The notes beneath the pieces were generated by a model. That model was given only the letters and a program-made list of their open reading frames with translations, did not search any database and was not told where the DNA came from. From the NCBI GenBank assembly GCA_030252795.1, contig CP127080.1, forward strand, positions 1,748,501 to 1,812,500: a stretch of DNA of 64,000 nucleotides. The letters run 5' to 3'. This DNA comes from Porticoccaceae bacterium LTM1. GTDB lineage: Bacteria; Pseudomonadota; Gammaproteobacteria; Pseudomonadales; Porticoccaceae. Below, piece after piece: positions 35,730 through 42,717 of the stretch (positions are counted from its first letter, which is position 1; each line of letters starts with the position of its first letter). The position numbers were made by a program, and so were the translations under genes.

Positions 35730-36131
35730 TTAATTCATGTGCTCTATATCCCCTTCTATTTTCACCCAGGGATGCTGCCTCTCTTCATAAATTGAAATTG
35801 TGGGTGGTGGGAAATCCTGGTCCGCAAACGCTCCAACCGGAATGGAAACAACGTTCGGGATTGAGTCGAATTGATAAAAAAGCGTGGCACCGCAATCCGG
35901 GCAAAAATCGTAGCGAATTCGATTTCCGCTATCCGCAACTCGCGAGTATTGATTGCTGTGACCGGAAATGGATACATCACTTTTATCAAATCTCGCCTGA
36001 ACCCCAAACGCACTGCCGGTTCGTATCTGGCAAGCAGTACAGTGACAGACGGCGATACGTACGGGCTGGCCACTGACAACCGCAGTAAGTTGGCCGCAAT
36101 TGCAGGTGGCTTTACGCTCTTTTGGGTTCAT
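35730..36131 (-). CDS. GFA family (glutathione-dependent formaldehyde-activating enzyme-like) zinc protein
   Basis: 133 residues from the ATG at 36131 (MNPKERKATCNCGQL). Upstream in-frame codons are not family-like. The GFA/CENP-V zinc-binding pattern is present: CNCGQL, CHCTACQIRTGSAF and DFCPDCGATLFYQFDS. Members of this family bind zinc and mostly have unknown substrates. The formaldehyde activity is not general. Confidence 0.88.
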   Translation of the reverse strand: MNPKERKATCNCGQLTAVVSGQPVRIAVCHCTACQIRTGSAFGVQARFDKSDVSISGHSNQYSRVADSGNRIRYDFCPDCGATLFYQFDSIPNVVSIPVGAFADQDFPPPTISIYEERQHPWVKIEGDIEHMN

Positions 36132-36252
36132 GTGAGCGGCTCTCGTCAGTTGTTGCTGTGGAAGTATAGAGCAATGATTAACGTCAGCAATTCGAGAATC
36201 AAATAGTAAGGGATTCTTCGTCGCGGCACTCCCCGTAATGTTGGAAGTACTT

Positions 36253-36326
36253 GTCATCCCCGCGCAAGCGGGGATCCATGTCGAAAAATACTCGAAATTG
36301 TGGATTCCCGCCTACGCGGGAATGAC
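36253..36326. repeat. REP-like palindromic intergenic repeat, copy 2
   Basis: Starts gtcatccccgcgcaagcg and ends cctacgcgggaatgac. It is the same family as 29791-29862, with the same ggatcca and tggattc internal boxes. Confidence 0.85.
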
Positions 36327-36372
36327 GATACTTCTGAAGTGAACCGCATTACCGCATCAGCGGGCTTTTTTA

Positions 36373-37737
36373 TCAGGCTTCTTTCATTGCCTCGAATTCA
36401 TTTTCGTAGAAGAATTTTTCTTCCCCCAAAGCTGGCTGAAGATGATTGAGCCAGGTGGCGTTTTCGTCGTATTTGGCAAAAAATGGACGCTGTACCCAGT
36501 CGTCATTCCTTCCCTGAATAAAGCGTAATACAAATACTTTCTCGCCATTGATCTCGGTAATACCAGAAATTTCCACCTTGCCGGGATCGGCACTCATGGA
36601 TGGACCACGCACAGTACGGGCAATACCGGAAACTTTACGCATGGCCTGACGATAGATGTCATGGGCCTTATACAGCGGTACTTCAAAATAGTGTCGAGCA
36701 CCGGTATCGCGCTCCACAAACATGTAATACGGAATCAGGCCCAACTCAACCTGCTTCTGCCACATTGTGGCCCATACTTCTGCACTGTCGTTGATATGAC
36801 GCAGCAACGGGGCCTGGGTACGAATCACCGCACCGGTCTCGCGAATACGCTGAATCGCTTCGCGACAGATATCGGTATCCAGTTCACGCCAGTGGTTAAA
36901 ATGCGCCATAAATGCAAGGTGCTTGCCGGATGCAATCACTTTACGAAACAACTCCAGAACCTCTTCTGCATCGGCATCGGTAACAAAGCGATATGGCCAG
37001 AAGGTCAGTGATTTGGTGCCGATGCGGATGGTGCGAACATGATCAAATTCAGGTTCCAGCAATGGCTCCAGATAGGCTTTGAGGTTTTTCGCCTTCATCA
37101 CCATCGGATCGCCACCGGTGAACAGAATATCAGTCACATCCGGATTGGCGCGCAAGTGATCCATCAAGCCCTCTGCCTCTTTGGCTGCAAAGCGAAGGTC
37201 GCTGTCGCCAATAAACTGGGCCCAACGGAAGCAAAACGTGCAGTAGGAGTGACAGGTCTGCCCCTGGCTTGGGAAGAACAGTACGGTTTCACGATATTTG
37301 TGCTGGATGCCGTCAAGTTTCTCCCCTTCCGCTTCCGGTACGTTCAGGTCCATTTGACCTGCCGGGTGCGGGTTGAGCTTCTCACGGATTTCAGCCACCA
37401 CTTCGGCAATGGCTTTCTTGTCGGCACCAGCCTTGATCAGTACAGACAGCTTGTCGTAATCCTCATCTTCCAGCATTTCACGCTGCGGGAATACCAGCCT
37501 GAAAATCGCATCATTGCGGGGATCATCCCAACCGACCAGCTGATCCAGCACATAGGTATTAACCCGAAACGGGAACACGCTGGCAGCTACTTTAATGTCG
37601 TGCTGCAGTGCTTCTGGCAGTTGCTGGAACTGGGGAATCTTGTCGATATTGCGATCGGTAAAGACAGTGAATTTGGGAGCGTCGGCAAAAGTGGACGCAA
37701 TCACGGAGGAGTCGATATTTACTTTTAAACTGGTCAT
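36373..37737 (-). CDS. KamA family radical SAM aminomutase (lysine 2,3-aminomutase-like)
   Basis: 454 residues. The radical SAM cluster motif is C162-x3-C166-x2-C169 (QTCHSYCTFCFRW). DILFTGGDPMVM is the GGD motif. HLAFMAHFNHWRELDTDICREAIQRIRETG and RTQAPLLRHIND follow the aminomutase pattern. Lys387 in MSADPGKVEIS occupies the place of the PLP lysine. KamA enzymes move an amino group between adjacent carbons, but the substrate of this divergent branch is not clear. It is longer than EpmB and the context lacks efp, so EpmB is unlikely. Confidence 0.88.
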   Translation of the reverse strand: MTSLKVNIDSSVIASTFADAPKFTVFTDRNIDKIPQFQQLPEALQHDIKVAASVFPFRVNTYVLDQLVGWDDPRNDAIFRLVFPQREMLEDEDYDKLSVLIKAGADKKAIAEVVAEIREKLNPHPAGQMDLNVPEAEGEKLDGIQHKYRETVLFFPSQGQTCHSYCTFCFRWAQFIGDSDLRFAAKEAEGLMDHLRANPDVTDILFTGGDPMVMKAKNLKAYLEPLLEPEFDHVRTIRIGTKSLTFWPYRFVTDADAEEVLELFRKVIASGKHLAFMAHFNHWRELDTDICREAIQRIRETGAVIRTQAPLLRHINDSAEVWATMWQKQVELGLIPYYMFVERDTGARHYFEVPLYKAHDIYRQAMRKVSGIARTVRGPSMSADPGKVEISGITEINGEKVFVLRFIQGRNDDWVQRPFFAKYDENATWLNHLQPALGEEKFFYENEFEAMKEA

Positions 37738-37820
37738 AGGCCTATGTAAGCTGGTTTCCGGACTGTCTCTCGACAGCCATTACGTCGTCATACAGGTCGC
37801 CCAAAGGACGAAACATATTT

Positions 37821-37962
37821 AACAGGTTGTTGAAATCCTATCTGCGTTGCTACTACGGCGTTAAAATGGGCTAAATTTGGTCATTTATTACAATAAATTC
37901 CCTCATTTCAACCATTTTTGCCTTGTATTAACGGCCTCGATAACGAACTTCAACAGCCTGTT
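37821..37962. mobile_element. MITE-like element with 14-bp terminal inverted repeats
   Basis: 142 bp bounded by aacaggttgttgaa and ttcaacagcctgtt, which match 13 of 14 as inverted repeats. It has no coding capacity and lies in an otherwise gene-free gap. The size and ends suit a non-autonomous transposable element. No clear target duplication was seen. Confidence 0.6.
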
Positions 37963-38160
37963 GGACCGAGCGGGTCTAATCACACTACTGGAAGACTTGC
38001 TGCTTGCGGTCAGACGGGGGAGACAACACAAACCCCTGAGGTGTCAAAAGCGGGAAAAAACCACCCCGCTCTGGAAAGAGTCCTAATTTTACTGAATTGT
38101 GGGCAATTTTACCAATTTGAGCTGGATTTCACTGTTTTCGGGGCTTTGCTCCAACCGAAA
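37963..38160. other. Intergenic region with no recognised gene
   Basis: Between the MITE-like element and the YbjN-like gene, short ORFs on either strand lack ribosome sites or recognisable sequence. Nothing else stands out. Confidence 0.5.
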
Positions 38161-38162
38161 AC

Positions 38163-38615
38163 TCAATGCAGTGATTTGCGGTCTGGCGTTGCCGAGCGCT
38201 CGCCCAGGTAGTCCATTCGGGTACATTCGGCGATCAATTCGCGAGTAGCGTCGAGAGTGGACTGCACAAACAGATTGAACTGTTCCAGGCTGATTCCGGC
38301 TTGAAGATGAAAGAAATCACTCACCACCAGTTGCGGCCGTCCTTCGTCTACAACGTCAAGGAAAAGCTTGAGATACGGGTAATTGATATTTAGCGCGGTC
38401 AAATCTGCAGACAGATGCATCAAAACGGACGGGCGCACTTCCAGCTCTGTGGATAGCAGCAATCCACCCTGCTCCAGAAACAGGCGGCACTCCACCACAT
38501 TGTCCAGGCTCTGAACGTCTGCCAGGTGCAGGCCGTGACACTCTCCACACAGATAGTGTTTGATACCCGCCTGGTCGAGCCACTTGGCGATATCGGTTTC
38601 TGTGGGTGATTGCAT
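38163..38615 (-). CDS. YbjN-like (T3SS-chaperone fold) hypothetical protein
   Basis: 150 residues, acidic, with no signal or membrane segment. The sequence WLDQAGIKHYLCGECHGLHLADVQSL...LLLSTELEVRPS...YLKLFLDVVDEGRPQLVVSDFFH resembles the YbjN domain, a small alpha/beta fold related to secretion chaperones. It is last in line after fliG but separated by a terminator-like hairpin. Its job is unknown. An adaptor in the chemotaxis cluster is possible. Confidence 0.6.
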   Translation of the reverse strand: MQSPTETDIAKWLDQAGIKHYLCGECHGLHLADVQSLDNVVECRLFLEQGGLLLSTELEVRPSVLMHLSADLTALNINYPYLKLFLDVVDEGRPQLVVSDFFHLQAGISLEQFNLFVQSTLDATRELIAECTRMDYLGERSATPDRKSLH

Positions 38616-38662
38616 GGCGTAATGCCTCTGGTAGAAAATTTGGGGGGGCGTAAGGATAAAGC

Positions 38663-38696
38663 AAAGCGCCGCTGGTAGCTACCGACGGCGCTTTTT
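38663..38696 (-). terminator. Terminator-like hairpin after fliG
   Basis: The stem AAAGCGCCG/CGGCGCTTT has T-rich sequence on both sides, stronger on the plus strand. It lies between fliG and the YbjN-like gene, and so probably lowers readthrough. Confidence 0.65.
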
Positions 38697-38725
38697 GGTT
38701 ATGACTTGATAGTATGGATTTGAGT

Positions 38726-39727
38726 CTAGCCGAGCATTTCCTCGGCACCAGAAGCAACTGTAATCTTACCCTCGTCCAGCAGTCGTTTGGCGACGATCAT
38801 GATTTCACGCTGCGCGGCTTCCACCTCACTGACTCGCACAGGTCCACTGGCCTCCATGTCCTCCACCAGCATCTCGGCGGCACGTTTGGACATATTGCGA
38901 AACACCTTGTCCTTGATAGCGTCGTCTGCACCTTTCAGGGAGGTAACCAGCTGATCCATTGGTACTTCCTGAACCAAAATCTGGAATTCACGATCCGGCA
39001 CACCGATCAGGTCATCAAACACAAACATCAACTGCTGAATATTGGCGGCCATCTGTTCATCAACTTCGGTTATGCGTTCCATCAACTCTTTTTCCTGGGA
39101 CGATTCCAGGCTGTTGACGATATCTGCCACCGCTTTTAACCCACCCATGTTGGTCTGCGACATGGAGGTGGTGTTATCAAGCTGCTTGTCGAGCACGTCG
39201 CTCAACTCTTTCATGGCGTCCGGGTGCATGGGTTGTAACGAAACCACTCGCATCACCACCTCCAAACGCACTTCGGGCGCGAGGAATGAGAGCACCTCCG
39301 CCGCTTTCTCGGACTCCAGGTAGGAAACCACGGAAGCCTGGATTTGCGGGTGCTCGCCTTTGATCAGATCGGCGATAGCGCGGGATGGCATTAGTTTCAG
39401 GGATTCAAGGCCACTGCTCTCCTCGCTCAGGAAGATACGACTGGTCAGTCGTTTTGCTTCTGATTCGCCCAGCGCCTTCACCAGGGTTTCCCGAATGTAA
39501 TCTTCAGTTCCCACTTCAAATCCGACGGTTGAGGATGACTCTTCGAGAAAATCTCCCAGCGCTTCGCGAATTTGCTCAAGGTTAACCCGCTTGAGTTGCT
39601 TCATGGCATGACCGATGCGTTGCACATCGGACTGGTGCAAATACCTGAAAACTTCAGCGGCACACTCCTCACCAATAACCGACAACAGCAGTGCCGCCTT
39701 ATCCAGTTTGCTCATTCCATCAGCCAT
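38726..39727 (-). CDS. fliG: Flagellar motor switch protein FliG
   Basis: 333 residues, the normal length. The N-terminal sequence (MSKLDKAALLLSVIGEECAAEVFRYL), the middle EHPQIQASVVSYLESEKAAEVLSFL segment and the C-terminal torque domain (LMFVFDDLIGVPDREFQILVQEV...DDAIKDKVFRNMSKRAAEML) are all present, including the charged residues that face the stator. FliG is the rotor ring touching MotA/PomA. It is the last gene of an operon that starts with fliM-fliN, 5 bp after cheB, which is an unusual place for fliG. Confidence 0.96.
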   Translation of the reverse strand: MADGMSKLDKAALLLSVIGEECAAEVFRYLHQSDVQRIGHAMKQLKRVNLEQIREALGDFLEESSSTVGFEVGTEDYIRETLVKALGESEAKRLTSRIFLSEESSGLESLKLMPSRAIADLIKGEHPQIQASVVSYLESEKAAEVLSFLAPEVRLEVVMRVVSLQPMHPDAMKELSDVLDKQLDNTTSMSQTNMGGLKAVADIVNSLESSQEKELMERITEVDEQMAANIQQLMFVFDDLIGVPDREFQILVQEVPMDQLVTSLKGADDAIKDKVFRNMSKRAAEMLVEDMEASGPVRVSEVEAAQREIMIVAKRLLDEGKITVASGAEEMLG

Positions 39728-39732
39728 AAAAC

Positions 39733-40896
39733 TTATTCACCTTGACTGTCAATTTGCTCTTTTTCTTCGGCAAGTCCCACCAGTATCTGGCGTGCCACAC
39801 GCTCTACAGGGGCTATCGCCCTGGCAGCCTGCAATCTTACCGCTTCGCCGGGCATTCCCCAAACCACACTGGTCGCTTCATCCTGGGCGATAGTATACGC
39901 ACCATGTTGCCGCATCAAACGTAACCCTTCAGCGCCATCTTTGCCCATACCGCTGAGAATTACACCCAGTGCATCGCGGCCCGCACTGGTCGCCACCGAG
40001 TGAAACAGTGCATCTACCGAGGGCTTGTGGCGATTGACCTTGGGTCCATCGTCCAGCTTGCAACGGTAGCGCGCGCCATCGCGAACCACCAGCAAATGGC
40101 GATCGCCGGGGGCTACATAGGCATGACCCGGTACAATCCAGTCCCCATCGGCAGCCTGCTTGACAGTCAACTTGGACGTGGCATTCAATCGCTCGGCAAA
40201 AGAGCGACTGAAGGTCACCGGAATATGCTGGGCAATTACCACACCGGGACAATCCTCCGGCAGTTGGTCCAGCACTTCACGGATCGCTTCAGTACCACCG
40301 GTGGATGCGCCAATGGCAATTACTTTATGGGTGGTGCTATAGCTTCGCTTGGCACGATTAATAATATGGGTAAGATCCGCTGCCGGTTTGGCTGGAGTTG
40401 CCGATGTTTTGAGAGTGCCTGCCTGCAGTCGCTGTTTGGCTTTTGCGGCTTGCTTAACTTTGGCAATCAGCTCGTCGGCGTAATCGTGTATCGCAGAGGT
40501 CACATCAATTTTGGGTTTTGTTACGTAATCAATAGCACCTAAAGCCAATGCTTCCAGGGTAGCTGCTGCGGATTTTTCCGTCACAGTGGAGACCATCACC
40601 ACTGGCATCGGGCGCAATCGCATCAAGTTACGCAAAAAAGAAATGCCGTCCATTTTGGGCATTTCCACATCCAGGGTAATTACATCCGGATCGTGCTTTT
40701 TGATTTTTTCCCGAGCTGCATAAGCATCCATCGCAGTATCGACCACTTCAATATCGCGATCCGAACTCAGTATTTCGGACAACAGCTTGCGCATCAGCGC
40801 CGAATCATCCACTACCATGACGCGAATTTTTTTACTGCGAGAACTTATTTCGCTGATATCACTGGCGGATTTGATTTCAATGGTATCTGTAATCAT
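39733..40896 (-). CDS. cheB: Chemotaxis protein-glutamate methylesterase CheB
   Basis: 387 residues. A receiver domain (about 24-140) has the acidic pair D30/D31 and phosphorylation site Asp76 (ITLDVEMPKMDG). A linker of about 50 residues precedes the methylesterase domain with IGASTGGTEAI (nucleophile Ser), QHIPVTFSRSFAERLN (His) and LSGMGKDGAEGL (Asp). It removes receptor methyl groups when phosphorylated by CheA. It lies between cheD and fliG in the same operon. Confidence 0.97.
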   Translation of the reverse strand: MITDTIEIKSASDISEISSRSKKIRVMVVDDSALMRKLLSEILSSDRDIEVVDTAMDAYAAREKIKKHDPDVITLDVEMPKMDGISFLRNLMRLRPMPVVMVSTVTEKSAAATLEALALGAIDYVTKPKIDVTSAIHDYADELIAKVKQAAKAKQRLQAGTLKTSATPAKPAADLTHIINRAKRSYSTTHKVIAIGASTGGTEAIREVLDQLPEDCPGVVIAQHIPVTFSRSFAERLNATSKLTVKQAADGDWIVPGHAYVAPGDRHLLVVRDGARYRCKLDDGPKVNRHKPSVDALFHSVATSAGRDALGVILSGMGKDGAEGLRLMRQHGAYTIAQDEATSVVWGMPGEAVRLQAARAIAPVERVARQILVGLAEEKEQIDSQGE

Positions 40897-40937
40897 CGAT
40901 TGTTTCTTGTTTATTTTTAGCGGTTATTGCCTGAATG

Positions 40938-41573
40938 TTAACGCGGCCATTCAATGGGCATTCCGCGACGATAATTGCCTTCCCGCCGCTCAATAGTATC
41001 GTTTTTCAGCGATTTTAATCGCTTTACCATTACTTTTCCGGTCAATGGCGAAAACTTTATCTTGCGAGGAAACTGGCTTCCAGTGTCTTCCACCGCAATC
41101 ATTATGCCTTTTTCCAAAAAGTAGCTGCGACAGTATTCGGCATTCAGCCGCCCAACTACCCCTTTATCCCCAAACACCTGAGCGCCACCAAAAACTTTAA
41201 TGACCAGGTTTTGCTGCTTGCAGCCAAGCCTTAACAAATCACCAAGTAGAGCATCTATCGCGGAGCGACCATAGCGCAGGCGCTCATTGAAACGCTGCTT
41301 GCGACACTTACCTGGCTCGTCACCAGCTTGGCCCGGCAACATAAAGTGATTCATGCCGCCCACCTGAATTTCCGGGTCGTATGCACAAACTGCAACACAG
41401 GAGCCAAGCACCGTAGTAATCATTTCACCGCGGGTGGAGATGTAGTATTCCCCCGGCAGAATTTTTGCAGCAAAACATTGGTGCATGGAATCGTAATAGC
41501 GGTTGACATGCACAAACTGGGGCAGGCATGGTGGCAATACTCGATTGCCCAGACGCGTAGTAGCCTGCAGCAA
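40938..41573 (-). CDS. cheD: Chemoreceptor glutamine deamidase CheD
   Basis: 211 residues. The CheD core shows YISTRGEMITTVLGSCVAVCAYD with the catalytic Cys and GGMNHFMLPG with the catalytic His, followed by KVFGGAQVFGDKGVVG. It deamidates receptor glutamines and helps adaptation. The start is 2 bp after the cheR stop, so the two are coupled. The first 28 residues are less conserved and a later start is possible. Confidence 0.93.
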   Translation of the reverse strand: MLQATTRLGNRVLPPCLPQFVHVNRYYDSMHQCFAAKILPGEYYISTRGEMITTVLGSCVAVCAYDPEIQVGGMNHFMLPGQAGDEPGKCRKQRFNERLRYGRSAIDALLGDLLRLGCKQQNLVIKVFGGAQVFGDKGVVGRLNAEYCRSYFLEKGIMIAVEDTGSQFPRKIKFSPLTGKVMVKRLKSLKNDTIERREGNYRRGMPIEWPR

Positions 41574-41575
41574 AT

Positions 41576-42403
41576 TTAACCTACCTTCTCGTAAACGGTT
41601 TTTCCCAGCAACCGAATACGACTCGACATATTCTGAATCATCTCAGAGTGACCAACAATCAAATGGCCACCGGGCTTCAGATGATCGGCGAACCGCTCGA
41701 CCAGACGTTTTTGGGTTGGTTTATCAAAATAGATCATTACGTTTCGGCAAAAAATAACATCGAACTGGCCGACACCGGGCCAACTTTCCATTAAGTTCAG
41801 GCGTTCAAATTTAATTAAATTAACCAGTTCTTTTTTCGCTTTGACGAAACCATCCCGACCACCCTTGCCTTTCATAAACCAGCGCGCAAGGCGCTCCTGC
41901 CCTACTTTGTCCATCTGTTCAATGCGATAAACGCCGTCACGCCCGGAGCGCAGACAATTTTGGTCAAGGTCGGTAGCGAGAATTTCGACATTGCCACTCA
42001 TGCCAAAAAACTCCCTCATCACCATTGCCATGCTGTAGGCCTCTTCGCCACTGGAGCAACCGGCAGACCAAGCGCGAAATGGTTTGTAGCGACCATGGTT
42101 TTTGGCAAAGGCAGGTAAAATGAGATCACTGAGCATTTCAAAGTGATGCTCTTCCCGAAAGAAATAGGTGAGGTTTGTGGTAATTGCGTCCGAGAAACTG
42201 AGAATTTCCTGCTGGTGACCGGACTTCAAATATTCAATATACGCGCGGAATGATGGAATCCCCAAGGTTCTCATACGCGGGGTCAGCCGGCGCTTTACCA
42301 GGTCGACTTTATTATCTGCCAGACTAATACCAGTGTGTCGACGAACCAAGTCACGCAATTCGTTAAAATCGTCGAGTTCCAGTTTGACGTTAGTCAGATC
42401 CAA
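41576..42403 (-). CDS. cheR: Chemotaxis protein methyltransferase CheR
   Basis: 275 residues. The N-terminal helical domain (FNELRDLVRRHTGISLADNKVDLVKRRL) and the SAM-binding domain (FRAWSAGCSSGEEAYSMAMVM, EILATDLDQNCLRSGRDGVY, FDVIFCRNVMIYFDKPTQKRLV, GGHLIVGHSE) are complete. The beta-subdomain that grips receptor pentapeptides is present. The nearby MCP ends in EWEEF, a match for such a tether. Confidence 0.97.
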   Translation of the reverse strand: MDLTNVKLELDDFNELRDLVRRHTGISLADNKVDLVKRRLTPRMRTLGIPSFRAYIEYLKSGHQQEILSFSDAITTNLTYFFREEHHFEMLSDLILPAFAKNHGRYKPFRAWSAGCSSGEEAYSMAMVMREFFGMSGNVEILATDLDQNCLRSGRDGVYRIEQMDKVGQERLARWFMKGKGGRDGFVKAKKELVNLIKFERLNLMESWPGVGQFDVIFCRNVMIYFDKPTQKRLVERFADHLKPGGHLIVGHSEMIQNMSSRIRLLGKTVYEKVG

Positions 42404-42431
42404 GTGGGCAGTCTCCGATAATCAGCACTGT

Positions 42432-42707
42432 CTACAGCTCGAGCTGTAAAGCGCCACACAACCCGAGCTCATCAGCACTTTGGTAAAGGTCGATGGACAG
42501 GTTATCCCACACAACAACAACTGATCGTCGAGCCAGATCTGCCACCAGAACAGCCAGAAATTGTAGCCCCAATAGGTCTGTTTCAATCAGTTCACCACTG
42601 TCTATTACAGCTTTGCTGTCACAGCTTTCAACCTTCTGGCTAAAAGCCATGTGCAGCTCCACTACAGTTTCGGCTGTCAATTTTTCTGGCAATGTAAATG
42701 TCGCCAT
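42432..42707 (-). CDS. STAS-domain protein of the chemotaxis operon
   Basis: 91 residues from the ATG at 42707, 10 bp after the MCP stop and with AAGGG upstream. It is a single STAS domain (FTLPEKLTAETVVELHMAF...AVIDSGELIETDLLGLQFLAVLVADLARRS). In anti-sigma antagonists the loop reads D-S-S-G or similar with a phosphorylated Ser. Here it is TDLLG, so phosphorylation at that place is not possible. STAS proteins of unknown role occur in several che operons. Confidence 0.8.
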   Translation of the reverse strand: MATFTLPEKLTAETVVELHMAFSQKVESCDSKAVIDSGELIETDLLGLQFLAVLVADLARRSVVVVWDNLSIDLYQSADELGLCGALQLEL

Positions 42708-42717
42708 ATCCCAGCCC

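Noticed and set aside
36373-37737. EpmB (EF-P lysine aminomutase)
   Set aside because: The protein is about 110 residues longer than EpmB, lacks its neighbours, and the PLP-lysine context differs. It is left as KamA family.
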